This document shows positions 15,300 to 22,932 of a stretch of DNA of 24,755 bases, in pieces (positions within the stretch are counted from its first letter, which is position 1; the number at the start of each line of letters is the position of its first letter). The position numbers were made by a program, and so were the translations under genes. The stretch is taken from the NCBI GenBank assembly GCA_900545285.1, contig UQYK01000027.1:1-24755 (forward strand), given 5' to 3'. This stretch comes from an uncultured Ruminococcus sp. GTDB lineage: Bacteria; Bacillota; Clostridia; Oscillospirales; Ruminococcaceae. Under the pieces are notes generated by a model, which worked only from the letters and a program-made list of their open reading frames with translations, had not been told where the DNA came from and did not search any database.

Positions 15300-16840
15300 C
15301 GAAATCCGTAGTATGTATTTTGATTGCAATTTTGGTTTATATGTTGGCCATGATTGTGATTGGTGCTGTTTACAGCAAGAAGAACAGCAACGTAGGTGAC
15401 TTTTATCTGGGAGGGCGAAAGCTGGGACCGGTTGTTTCTGCCATGAGTGCAGAAGCATCAGACATGAGCAGCTATCTGCTTATGGGCTTGCCGGGACTGG
15501 CATATCTGAATGGCTGTGCGGAAGTCGGCTGGACGGCAATCGGACTGGCCATCGGAACCTATCTGAACTGGCTGCTGGTGGCAAAGCGCCTGCGCGTTTA
15601 CTCGCAGAAATGCCGAAATTCCATTACCATTCCGGATTTCTTCTCGAATCGGTATCGGGATGACAAACATATCCTGATGGGAATTGCAGCAGTGATTATC
15701 CTGGTATTTTTTGTACCGTATACCGCTTCCGGCTTCTCTGCCTGCGGAAAGCTGTTCAATCAGCTGTTCGGCTGGGATTATCATGTGGCAATGATCATCA
15801 GCGCTGTGATCATCATTTCCTATACTTGTCTGGGCGGATTCCTGGCCGCAAGCTTTACCGACCTGATTCAGAGCATTGTAATGACATCGGCCCTGGTTGT
15901 GCTGGTGATTTATGGCGTGCATACAGCCGGCGGCCTTGGCAATGTCTGGGAAAATGCAAAGGGTCTGGAGCATTACCTCAGCTTTACCAGCACGCGTACC
16001 GCAGAGGGCGATCTGGTATCCTATGGCGGCCTGAGCATTGTTTCCACGCTGGCGTGGGGACTGGGATACTTCGGCATGCCCCATATTCTGCTGCGATTCA
16101 TGGCAATTGATGACAAAAACAAGGTGAAGATTTCTCGCCGCATCGCTTCCGTCTGGGTGGTACTGGCCATGGGCGTTGCGATTCTGATTGGTATTATCGG
16201 CAATGCGCTGACTGCAAACGGAACCGTTGTACCGCTTACCACTTCTTCCAAGGCAGAGACGATTGTCCTGGAAATGGCAACGGTACTGAGCAAACACAGC
16301 GTGGGAGCGGCGCTGATTGCCGGATTGATCTTTGCCGGAATCCTGGCCTGCACCATGTCCACCTCGGATTCACAGCTGCTGGCAGCTTCTTCCAGTATGT
16401 CTGAGAATCTGATGAAGGGCGTGTTCCGGGTAAAGCTGACGGAAAAGCAGTCGATGTTTGCCGCACGTGCGGTGCTGCTGGTGATTGCTGTGCTGGGAAT
16501 TTTCCTGGCGTGGGATCAGAACAGCTCTGTTTTCCGCGTGGTTTCCTTTGCGTGGGCTGGATTCGGCGCAACATTCGGGCCGGTTGTTCTGACGGCGCTG
16601 TTCTGGAAGCGTTCCAATAAATACGGCGCAATTGCTGGCCTGCTAACCGGCGGCATTATGATTTTTGCCTGGAAGTTTGGCATCGCCAAGCTGGGCGGCG
16701 TGTTTGCCATCTATGAGCTGCTGCCGGCGTTCCTGTGCGCATTGATTGCAATTGTGGTTGTGTCACTGCTGACAAAGGCACCGGAACAGGAAATTGTGGA
16801 CGAATTCGAGGCAGTTTCTGCGGAAGTGAAGCAGAAGTAA
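15296..16840 (+). CDS. putP: Sodium/proline symporter (SSS family, PutP type)
   Basis: This 514-residue protein with about 13 membrane spans belongs to the solute:sodium symporter family. PutP-like hallmarks are GDFYLGGRKLGPVVSAMSAEASDMSSYLLMG near the N-terminus (the Ser/Asp-rich segment that lines the sodium and proline path), FTDLIQSIVM, CTMSTSDSQLLAASSSMSENL, and SFAWAGFGATFGPVVLTALFWKR. The ATG at 15296 is preceded by AGGG seven bases away; an in-frame ATG at 15266 has no ribosome binding site. It has its own promoter and terminator. Proline is the likely substrate, but related transporters take other solutes. Confidence 0.92.
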   Translation: MTKSVVCILIAILVYMLAMIVIGAVYSKKNSNVGDFYLGGRKLGPVVSAMSAEASDMSSYLLMGLPGLAYLNGCAEVGWTAIGLAIGTYLNWLLVAKRLRVYSQKCRNSITIPDFFSNRYRDDKHILMGIAAVIILVFFVPYTASGFSACGKLFNQLFGWDYHVAMIISAVIIISYTCLGGFLAASFTDLIQSIVMTSALVVLVIYGVHTAGGLGNVWENAKGLEHYLSFTSTRTAEGDLVSYGGLSIVSTLAWGLGYFGMPHILLRFMAIDDKNKVKISRRIASVWVVLAMGVAILIGIIGNALTANGTVVPLTTSSKAETIVLEMATVLSKHSVGAALIAGLIFAGILACTMSTSDSQLLAASSSMSENLMKGVFRVKLTEKQSMFAARAVLLVIAVLGIFLAWDQNSSVFRVVSFAWAGFGATFGPVVLTALFWKRSNKYGAIAGLLTGGIMIFAWKFGIAKLGGVFAIYELLPAFLCALIAIVVVSLLTKAPEQEIVDEFEAVSAEVKQK

Positions 16841-16858
16841 TCAAACCAAAAGCAAACC

Positions 16859-16902
16859 AAGCCGGTTTCTGCGTGAAGGCTGCGCAGATGCCGGCTTTTT
16901 TA
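16859..16902 (+). terminator. Terminator of putP
   Basis: AAGCCGG and TCTGCG pair with CGCAGA and CCGGCTT around a small TT/TG internal loop, followed by six T. It lies 18 bases after the putP stop and ends just before the copy B promoter. Confidence 0.88.
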
Positions 16903-16918
16903 TGAAAAAACGAAAGAC

Positions 16919-16947
16919 TTGACTTTTTTGTATGAAAATGGTATACT
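16919..16947 (+). promoter_or_regulatory. Sigma-A-type promoter of leucine-rich copy B
   Basis: TTGACT (16919-16924) and TATACT (16942-16947) are separated by 17 bases. It matches the copy A promoter in both boxes, spacer length and flanking bases. Confidence 0.88.
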
Positions 16948-17111
16948 AATGCTGTAATTTATTGCAAAAAAGAAATGGAGGATGTAACAATGAAGTTATG
17001 GAAAAAAGCGGTCGCCGCGGCGACAGCAGGGGTGCTTTGCGTGGGGAGCGTTGGCGTGACTGGATTGCAGGGTGTGCTGGAATCTGTGGGGACAGTGTTG
17101 ACGGTTAATGC
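16919..17111 (+). repeat. Right inner arm of the paralogous inverted repeat (promoter and signal peptide of copy B)
   Basis: This is the counterpart of 10786-10978 on the other strand. It covers promoter, ribosome binding site and signal peptide codons and is nearly identical by eye. Confidence 0.8.
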
Positions 17112-18921
17112 GGAAGAAAATACTAGTGAAGAAAGTGTTCCTATCAGTACTGGAACAACAACAGTTCGTGTTGGCACAGGAACCACGCAGTTGACATATG
17201 GTGTGTATGAAGATAATACAGTTACAATTATGGATTGCCAAGAAGATGCTGCTGGAGATTTGGAAATACCGGAAGAAATTGACGGAAAATTAGTAACAAG
17301 TATTGGAGATAATGCTTTTTATAATTGCAGAGGTTTGACAGAAATCACGATACCTAACAGTGTAACAAATATTGGAGATATAGCTTTTGGAGATTGTACT
17401 AGTTTAGAAGAAATTATGATACCGAATGGTGTAATAAGTATTGGAAAGTCTGCTTTTAATGGTTGTACCAGTTTGACAAAAATCACGATACCGGACAGCG
17501 TGACGAGTATTGAAGAATATGCTTTTAACAGTTGTACTCATTTGACAGAAGTTACAATACCGGATAGCGTGACAGAAATTGGATGGAGTGCTTTTTCTGG
17601 TTGCACCAGTTTGGCAGAAATCATTTTACCGGACAGTGTGACAGCTATCGGAGGCTATGCTTTTTTTAGAACGCCATGGCTGGAAGCAAGACAAAATGAA
17701 AATGTATTAGTTGTTGTGAATGGAATTTTAATTGATGGAACAATGTGTACTGATAATGTTACTCTACCGGATAGTGTGACGAGTATTGGAGAGTGTGCTT
17801 TTTCTGACTGTACCAGTTTAACAGAAATTACAATACCTGACAGTGTGACAAGCATTGGAGATAACGCTTTTTATTGTTGTTCCAATTTGGAAAAAATTAT
17901 GATACCAGACAGCGTAACGAGTATTGGAGATGGTGCTTTTTATTGTTGTGCTGGTTTGACAGAAATCACAATACCAGACGGGTTGACGAGTATTGGATTT
18001 GTGGCTTTTCAAGGATGTACCAATTTGACAAAAATCACAATACCAGACAGTGTGACAAGCATTGATGATGGTGCTTTTGGAGACTGCACCAGTTTAAGGA
18101 AAATCACGATACCAGACGGAGTGACGAGTATTGGATTTATAGCTTTTAAGGGGTGTACCAGTTTAATAGAAATTTCTATTCCAAATGGCGTGGCTAGTAT
18201 TGGATATGAGGCATTTCAAGACTGTACTAGTTTGAAAGAAGTCAGCATACCAAATAGTATAGTAACTATTGAAAATAGAACTTTTTCCGGTTGCACTGCA
18301 TTGGAAAAGATTGTAATTCCCAGAAGCGTTACCGATATTTCAACCACGGCATTTCAGGATGACACAAACCTCACCATTTACGGCTATACAAATTCCTATG
18401 CAGAGACATATGCAAAGGAGCAAAATATCCCCTTTGTGGCGCTGGATGATCCCGACACACCGCCGGTGACCACAACCACTACAGAAACTACGACAACAAC
18501 GACCACCACAACCACAACTACCACAAAACCCACAGCAACGGACACCGCAACAGATCCCAAAACAGAAACCACAACCACTACCGGAACGACAACAACAGGC
18601 ACTGCTACAACTACGACAACGACTTCTACCACAACAACAACTACAACGACAACCACCACCGAACCCGAACCGTCATCCACCGAAATGGGCGACCTGGACG
18701 GAGACGGCGTGATCTCCATTGATGATGCATACCAGGCGTTGCTGGCATATTCCAGCATCAGCGCCGGCGGCACACCGAATTTGACGGAGGCGCAGAAGAA
18801 ATTCGCAGATGTGGACAAGGACGGAGAAATTACCATCAATGATGCGTTCTACATCCTGCGATACTACGCAGAGCACTCCGCCGGAAATCCTGTTAGCTGG
18901 GAAGAGTTGTTAGGCGCGTAA
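16990..18921 (+). CDS. Secreted BspA-like leucine-rich repeat protein with Thr-rich linker and dockerin (copy B)
   Basis: This 643-residue exported protein has the same plan as copy A: a signal peptide ending near VNAEE (about residue 43), about fourteen LRR_5 repeats to roughly residue 465, a Thr-rich linker at about 491-565, and a type I dockerin from 566 with two calcium loops. One repeat is replaced by an insertion around FRTPWLEARQNENVLVVVNG, a form also seen in other BspA-like proteins. The ATG at 16990 follows GGAGGA and gives the same MKLWKK start as copy A. The ATG at 16975 overlaps the ribosome binding site and is rejected. The repeat core is visibly more AT-rich than the conserved ends. 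Likely role: non-catalytic adhesion or binding module on a cohesin scaffold. Confidence 0.93.
   Translation: MKLWKKAVAAATAGVLCVGSVGVTGLQGVLESVGTVLTVNAEENTSEESVPISTGTTTVRVGTGTTQLTYGVYEDNTVTIMDCQEDAAGDLEIPEEIDGKLVTSIGDNAFYNCRGLTEITIPNSVTNIGDIAFGDCTSLEEIMIPNGVISIGKSAFNGCTSLTKITIPDSVTSIEEYAFNSCTHLTEVTIPDSVTEIGWSAFSGCTSLAEIILPDSVTAIGGYAFFRTPWLEARQNENVLVVVNGILIDGTMCTDNVTLPDSVTSIGECAFSDCTSLTEITIPDSVTSIGDNAFYCCSNLEKIMIPDSVTSIGDGAFYCCAGLTEITIPDGLTSIGFVAFQGCTNLTKITIPDSVTSIDDGAFGDCTSLRKITIPDGVTSIGFIAFKGCTSLIEISIPNGVASIGYEAFQDCTSLKEVSIPNSIVTIENRTFSGCTALEKIVIPRSVTDISTTAFQDDTNLTIYGYTNSYAETYAKEQNIPFVALDDPDTPPVTTTTTETTTTTTTTTTTTTKPTATDTATDPKTETTTTTGTTTTGTATTTTTTSTTTTTTTTTTTEPEPSSTEMGDLDGDGVISIDDAYQALLAYSSISAGGTPNLTEAQKKFADVDKDGEITINDAFYILRYYAEHSAGNPVSWEELLGA
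18292..18893 (+). repeat. Right outer arm of the paralogous inverted repeat (3' end of copy B)
   Basis: This is the counterpart of 9282-9880. The last leucine-rich unit, linker and dockerin are nearly identical, so together with the inner arms copies A and B form an interrupted inverted repeat about 6 kb apart. Confidence 0.85.
18460..18684 (+). repeat. Thr-codon repeat encoding the linker of copy B
   Basis: About 75 mostly ACN codons. Relative to copy A it has gained and lost small Thr blocks and carries KPTATDTATDPK where A has KPTETNTATDLK. Confidence 0.85.
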
Positions 18922-18938
18922 TTGCGTTATATTTACGA

Positions 18939-18978
18939 AAAACCGTGAACTATGAGAACAGTTCACGGTTTTGTTTTT
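18939..18978. terminator. Bidirectional terminator between copy B and sigK
   Basis: A 12-bp stem has arms at 18939-18950 and 18961-18972, with a 10-base loop. It is flanked by A-rich sequence on the left and T-rich on the right, so it can serve both convergent genes. Its right T-run reaches the sigK stop codon. Confidence 0.85.
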
Positions 18979-19657
18979 ATTGCGATTTTTCATAGGCCTG
19001 CCGCAGTTTTTCAATGGCATGCTTTTCCAGCCGGGAAATGTACGACCGGGAAATACCCAGCTTTTTGGCAACCTCACGCTGGGTCATGGGGGTGCTGCCG
19101 TACAGCCCGTAGCGCTGCACCAGAATTTCCACCTCACGGGGTTCCAGAACCGTTTTCAGATAGGCGTACAGCTGTTTGGACTGAATCAGCGTATCAACCA
19201 GTTCCGGCAGATCGGTTCCGTCATCGATAATGTCCATGAGCGTCAGCTGGTTTCCGTCACCGTCCGTTTCAATTGGCTCGCCCATATAAATCTGGTCGGC
19301 GTGTTTCTTTTGCGAACGGAAATTCATGAGGATTTCATTTTCAATGCACCGGCTGGCATAGGTGGCAAACCGCGCCCCCTTGGCATAGTCAAAAGAATCC
19401 ACCGCCTTTACCAGCCCGATTGTCCCAATGGAGATCAGCTCCTCCTGCTCCGGCTGGGGCATGCCGTATTTTTTGGTAATGTGTGCCACAAGCCGCATGT
19501 TGTGCAGAATTAGTTTTTCCCGTGCCGCAGTGTCCCCGGCGGCCATGTTCTGAAAGCATTCCTGTTCTTCATCCCGGTTCAGCGGCTTTCGAAAAGAGCC
19601 GGACTCTGTCACATGGAGAAAAAAGAAGAGCATCTGCTGTAAAATATGAAAGAACAT
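18977..19657 (-). CDS. sigK: Sporulation sigma factor SigK (pro-sigma-K-like)
   Basis: This 226-residue sigma-70 family protein is closest in pattern to the late mother-cell factor sigma-K. The N-terminus (MFFHILQQMLFFFLHV) is hydrophobic like the sigma-K pro-sequence that the SpoIVFB protease removes. FRKPLNRDEEQE, HNMRLVAHITKKYG, ISIGTIGLVKAVDSF and RFATYASRCIENEILM in region 2 are typical of sigma-K. The C-terminus holds region 4 with TQREVAKKLGISRSYISRLEKHA. Sigma-E shares parts of these motifs, so the K/E distinction rests on the pro-sequence and the RLVAHI block. GAGGTGAT precedes the ATG. The frame is uninterrupted, with no skin-type element. It implies at least ancestral sporulation. 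Confidence 0.88.
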   Translation of the reverse strand: MFFHILQQMLFFFLHVTESGSFRKPLNRDEEQECFQNMAAGDTAAREKLILHNMRLVAHITKKYGMPQPEQEELISIGTIGLVKAVDSFDYAKGARFATYASRCIENEILMNFRSQKKHADQIYMGEPIETDGDGNQLTLMDIIDDGTDLPELVDTLIQSKQLYAYLKTVLEPREVEILVQRYGLYGSTPMTQREVAKKLGISRSYISRLEKHAIEKLRQAYEKSQ

Positions 19658-19714
19658 CGAATCACCTCAGATCAGCTTATGCCGAAAAAAGACGAATCAG
19701 AACCCACGAAAAAA

Positions 19715-19743
19715 ATTATACAGTTACAGCAGCCTGCTGCATA
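19715..19743 (-). promoter_or_regulatory. Candidate promoter of sigK with internal palindrome
   Basis: A perfect TATAAT (- strand, 19720-19715) has only a poor -35 (TATGCA) 17 bases upstream. The spacer contains a perfect CAGCAG-N-CTGCTG palindrome at 19727-19739, which could be an activator or repressor site. I could not fit a sigma-E consensus convincingly. Confidence 0.35.
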
Positions 19744-19751
19744 CAAAATGT

Positions 19752-19779
19752 CCCATGATGTGCTATAATCATCATAGGG
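19752..19779 (-). terminator. Possible terminator after the XRE regulator
   Basis: CCC and ATGATG pair with CATCAT and GGG with one bulged base and a 9-base loop, followed on the - strand by ACATTTTGT. Moderate stem, weak T-run. Confidence 0.4.
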
Positions 19780-19816
19780 TATTTAGGGTCGAGTGTTTTA
19801 TCCAAACATGCTTTCG

Positions 19817-20161
19817 TTAAATTTCATCGATGTTATCCGCGAGAGCACATACAGTTTTCAGAAACACTTTTACCTTTTCCGGATTTTTGTCCTCCAGGGT
19901 GAGTGCAAGAATTTTTATCATATTATTGCTGATCTCGGCTTCTCCGAACACCAGGTTGTCCAGACTGACGTGGAGAATTTGAGAGATTTTGGCAAGTGTT
20001 TCCAGAGACGGAGAGCGTGTGCCCCGCTCTAAGTGCCCGATATATCCGGTGGAAAGGGAGCAAGATTCACTAAGCTGCTCCTGCGTCATTCTCGAAAGCT
20101 CACGATGTTTGCGGATACGGTCACCGATGGCAATATAGTCAAGCGCTTGTTCCAATGACAT
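19817..20161 (-). CDS. XRE-family transcriptional regulator
   Basis: This small DNA-binding protein of about 114 residues has a classic Cro/CI helix-turn-helix at residues 12-68: IGDRIRKHRELSRMTQEQLSE, then STGYIGHLERGTRSPSLETLAKISQIL. A 40-residue helical tail follows that may oligomerise. There is no sensor domain. The start is uncertain: the ATG at 20161 sits very close to AAAGGAG, and a TTG at 20155 would have ideal eight-base spacing. The upstream ATG at 20194 lies before a TATAAT and is unlikely. It is divergent from the five-gene operon at 20341-23720 and is the obvious candidate to control it. Confidence 0.88.
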   Translation of the reverse strand: MSLEQALDYIAIGDRIRKHRELSRMTQEQLSESCSLSTGYIGHLERGTRSPSLETLAKISQILHVSLDNLVFGEAEISNNMIKILALTLEDKNPEKVKVFLKTVCALADNIDEI

Positions 20162-20176
20162 CACTCCTTTTTTACT

Positions 20177-20205
20177 ATTATACTGCATTTTCATTTTGGG
20201 TATAA
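20177..20205 (-). promoter_or_regulatory. Candidate promoter of the XRE gene
   Basis: TATAAT at 20182-20177 (- strand) has a poor -35 (TTATAC) 17 bases upstream. If used, transcription would begin only about 10 bases before the start codon. Confidence 0.45.
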
Positions 20206-20223
20206 CAGACTGTACGAATTTCT

Positions 20224-20268
20224 TTTTCCGTCTTTTGGATTCTGTTTTATTACTAAGCAGACGGAAAA
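20224..20268. repeat. 10-bp inverted repeat in the divergent regulatory region
   Basis: TTTTCCGTCT (20224-20233) and AGACGGAAAA (20259-20268) are perfect inverse complements separated by 25 bases. No T-run follows on either strand, so it is unlikely to be a terminator. The right arm ends 3 bases before the -35 of the operon promoter, which fits a regulator site. Confidence 0.55.
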
Positions 20269-20271
20269 TAC

Positions 20272-20300
20272 TTGACTTATAGTATAAAAAGTGATATAAT
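20272..20300 (+). promoter_or_regulatory. Promoter of the lipoprotein/zinc-ribbon operon
   Basis: TTGACT (20272-20277), a 17-base spacer and a perfect TATAAT (20295-20300). It is a near-consensus promoter, so tight repression is expected if the operon is not constitutive. Confidence 0.88.
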
Positions 20301-20303
20301 AAA

Positions 20304-20320
20304 ATAAAGTCCGACTTTAT
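20304..20320. promoter_or_regulatory. Palindromic operator-like site at the transcription start
   Basis: ATAAAGTC-C-GACTTTAT is a perfect palindrome with 8-base arms and a one-base centre. It begins 4 bases after the -10 and so covers the expected +1. Position and symmetry fit a repressor dimer site, most simply for the divergent XRE protein. Confidence 0.6.
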
Positions 20321-20340
20321 ATGAATTGAGGCGAAATGAT

Positions 20341-21843
20341 ATGAAAAAGTATTTTGGATTGATTTTGTGCTGTTTATTTTTGCTTACGGCTTGTCAGAGT
20401 GAAAAGAGCATAGGCAAACAGGCGAAACGCTCTGAAAGTTCTGCCCCTTCTTCTGCGGAAAACAGGGAGCATGATGCTTCCGGAGATTCTGAGGATGCAG
20501 ATGCCGCAGAGCAAGAGGGCTTGACAGACAGCGCTGTTGGCGTAAACTCCATGCATGTAAATGATGAAAATCTTAGCGAAGCGCAAAAAATGCTGATAGG
20601 GTATACCGATGATAACTATTTCCAGTTACATCAGTACGAACTGTTACAGCGGTATCCGGACGCTTATAATGATGCACAGGTGGTTTTTACCGGAAAGGTG
20701 ACAAAGGTAATCCAGGCGGACGATAGCTCCTATGAGATATTGGCAACACTGGATGAATTCCATGATGATACCTTCTTTTCGCAAAATGAAGTTTGCATTA
20801 AGGGAAATCACACGGATAATTATTCAGATGTCACGAAAAATTATCGTATTATCGAAGGCGATCAGATCAAGTGCTTTGGCGTTTCAAAGGGAAGCCAGAA
20901 TGTAGAAGTCAATGGTGCGTCTTCCTACCTGCCTGTGTTTGAAGCCAATCAGGTGATTGTAGACAATGGAATCGGAAACTATACAAGATATAATCTCAGC
21001 TACATAAAGGAATTGTCGCAGGCCATGTTCCCCAACGGAATCAAAATTCGGGAACCGATTCAGGGACAGGATTTTGATATCAATGGCTCGTGGGACGGCA
21101 TTCACGATTATTCGGACTTGTTTTTAATCGGGGAACCGGATGATCAGAGCAATGCCAATTTTACAAGATATGAATTTTATCAGTCGAGGGGCTATATCAG
21201 AGACAACAAGAGTACAGCAGATGTAATCCGGCAATTAAAAATGAGTTTGTATATGCAGCATTATATTCTGACTGTGTATGATTCTGCCTTGAAAACCTTT
21301 ACAATTGAATATTATGATCTGAGCTACAATAAGCTCTGGTCCAGAGAATTCGAAAATGCTTCTATTTATCAGTTTGATACAATGAGCGATAACGATTTCT
21401 TTGACTATACGGAATCCAATATCTATCTGGATTTAAATAACAATTTGTATGTTATTGATATGGAGACAGGCGAAGACAGAATTTCTCCTGTGACAGTGGG
21501 CGCAAAGACGGATATTCGTAAAACTACGGATGGTATCTTGCTTTTTTCAGATAGTATGACGGATACGGTGATGAAAACCGACTTAGAAGGCAATATTCTT
21601 TGGAAACTGGATTTGCCGCTCTATGACACAGAATTGAAAGATTCCTACACAAGCATGGGAGACGATTTTACTGTAGCGATCAATGCCATTCAGTTTGATG
21701 CGGATTCCATCAAGATTGAGTATGCATTTACGGCCACAGAATATAATGCAGAATATGATTATGATGAAGTGGTTTATTCTTCTCAAAAAATATTTGTTGT
21801 CGATAACGACGGCAATATGCTGATGAATACAGAAGTTTTGTAA
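20341..21843 (+). CDS. Lipoprotein of unknown function
   Basis: This 500-residue lipoprotein has a signal peptide and lipobox LTAC with Cys18 as the lipidation site. A Ser/Glu/Asp-rich spacer (about residues 20-65) follows. The first half contains a segment starting LSEAQKMLIGYTDDNYFQLHQY and an OB-like stretch (VVFTGKVTKVIQADDSSYEIL then IEGDQIKCFGVSKG). The second half has repeated propeller-like strands such as YDLSYNKLWSREFEN, NNLYVIDMETGE and DLEGNILWKLDLP, resembling PQQ-type blades. No enzyme motif was recognised. GAGG precedes the ATG. It is the first gene of the operon, and its stop is one base from the next ATG. Confidence 0.85.
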   Translation: MKKYFGLILCCLFLLTACQSEKSIGKQAKRSESSAPSSAENREHDASGDSEDADAAEQEGLTDSAVGVNSMHVNDENLSEAQKMLIGYTDDNYFQLHQYELLQRYPDAYNDAQVVFTGKVTKVIQADDSSYEILATLDEFHDDTFFSQNEVCIKGNHTDNYSDVTKNYRIIEGDQIKCFGVSKGSQNVEVNGASSYLPVFEANQVIVDNGIGNYTRYNLSYIKELSQAMFPNGIKIREPIQGQDFDINGSWDGIHDYSDLFLIGEPDDQSNANFTRYEFYQSRGYIRDNKSTADVIRQLKMSLYMQHYILTVYDSALKTFTIEYYDLSYNKLWSREFENASIYQFDTMSDNDFFDYTESNIYLDLNNNLYVIDMETGEDRISPVTVGAKTDIRKTTDGILLFSDSMTDTVMKTDLEGNILWKLDLPLYDTELKDSYTSMGDDFTVAINAIQFDADSIKIEYAFTATEYNAEYDYDEVVYSSQKIFVVDNDGNMLMNTEVL

Positions 21844-21844
21844 T

Positions 21845-22354
21845 ATGAATTATTATGGTGTTGGAACAAGATTTGGAGGCACAGAGTGCTTTTTGGATGA
21901 ATGCTGCGATCATAACTTCTGGTGCATGGGAAGCCCCAGTGAAAGAATGCTGGAACTATATCACAATCTTCAGGAAGGGGATGTGCTAATTGCTAAAAAA
22001 TACCACATGAAAAAGGGCGCGGCATTTTTTGCTATTGAAGCAATCGGCATTGTCACAGATACCAAAATGCCTGAGAATGTGCCGGCTCGCTTTAAAACAG
22101 ACAGTACGATCTATGGCGTATCCGTCATTTGGATAAGACGTTTTTCTCAACCCATTTCATTTTCTTCAAAGGAATTCACATTGGGCGGGAAGAGATCAGG
22201 TTCTATTTTTCTTGAAAAAAAGGAGGAATGGAAAGATATTTTCAAAAAGCTTATGAAATACAATTATGCAGAAAATTTAGCACAAATCATGTCGCGCGGG
22301 AAAATGGCTGACGCTTCTGTCAGTGATAAGGAAATTTCGGAAGAGGCAGAGTAA
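21845..22354 (+). CDS. Stand-alone PUA/EVE-like domain protein
   Basis: This 169-residue soluble protein resembles, by pattern only, the EVE/PUA-like modules often found at the N-terminus of McrB-type and other AAA proteins: YYGVGTRFGG at the start, LQEGDVLIAKKYHMKKG, IEAIGIVTD, and VSVIWI before a C-terminal EWKDIFKKLMKY helix. EVE-type pockets bind modified bases or other small ligands. Here the domain stands alone with a charged tail ending EISEEAE. The ATG is one base after the lipoprotein stop and lacks a good ribosome binding site, so translation is probably coupled. Function is unknown; the fold assignment is tentative. Confidence 0.6.
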   Translation: MNYYGVGTRFGGTECFLDECCDHNFWCMGSPSERMLELYHNLQEGDVLIAKKYHMKKGAAFFAIEAIGIVTDTKMPENVPARFKTDSTIYGVSVIWIRRFSQPISFSSKEFTLGGKRSGSIFLEKKEEWKDIFKKLMKYNYAENLAQIMSRGKMADASVSDKEISEEAE

Positions 22355-22393
22355 GGCGGAGAACACGAGATTTGCAAAAAGGGAGTGGGATAT

Positions 22394-22897
22394 ATGTTTT
22401 GCAGAAACTGCGGAAAAAAACTGGAACCCGGACAGCGGTTTTGCCCGGATTGTGGTGCCGGGATTGAAGAGATTCCGGGAAATCAGGCATACTTTAATGC
22501 GGCCAATGCGCAAAGTGTTGCGATGTCAACATATCAAATCCAGCTTTTGCATACTCTTAGCGGCAAGATAAAAACAAACGCAGTGATTTGGATTGTAATT
22601 GCGGCGGTGCAGGTGATTCTCGGTTTCGTATACAACTGGATTATTCTGGTGATTGGTGTATTGAATCTGATATCCTGTGTGCGGGATCTGTTGTATACCA
22701 AAACACTGCTGGTCAAGCCAACAGGAATCGTTGAAAAGTACAAGCCGCTGACTGAACCAATTATCACACTAGCATATAATCTGGTTTTTGGCGGTGTGAT
22801 TGGTGTTGCAGGTACCATTTATTACTTGCTTGCCATACGGGCATATGTCATCCAGAATGAGCAGGAACTGCGGCAGATAGAAAGGCTTTACAGCTGA
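22394..22897 (+). CDS. Zinc-ribbon membrane protein
   Basis: This 167-residue protein starts with a zinc ribbon (CRNC and CPDC, Cys 3, 6, 17, 20). A linker leads to hydrophobic spans at about 62-80, 82-97 and 122-150, and it ends in a short charged cytoplasmic-like tail. GGGAG nine bases upstream selects the ATG at 22394 over a GTG at 22385. Such zinc-ribbon/membrane proteins are common and mostly uncharacterised in Firmicutes. It is the third gene of the operon, 39 bases after the previous stop. Confidence 0.85.
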   Translation: MFCRNCGKKLEPGQRFCPDCGAGIEEIPGNQAYFNAANAQSVAMSTYQIQLLHTLSGKIKTNAVIWIVIAAVQVILGFVYNWIILVIGVLNLISCVRDLLYTKTLLVKPTGIVEKYKPLTEPIITLAYNLVFGGVIGVAGTIYYLLAIRAYVIQNEQELRQIERLYS

Positions 22898-22932
22898 TAT
22901 TTCAACATAAATTGCAATAGGAGGAGAACAGG

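Noticed and set aside
19764..19769. TATAAT on the + strand as a promoter
   Set aside because: No -35 at a usable distance and no + strand gene downstream; it lies in the loop of the hairpin after the XRE gene.
20162..20194. ATG 20194 as start of the XRE protein
   Set aside because: A TATAAT lies just after it, and the AAAGGAG would be within the gene.
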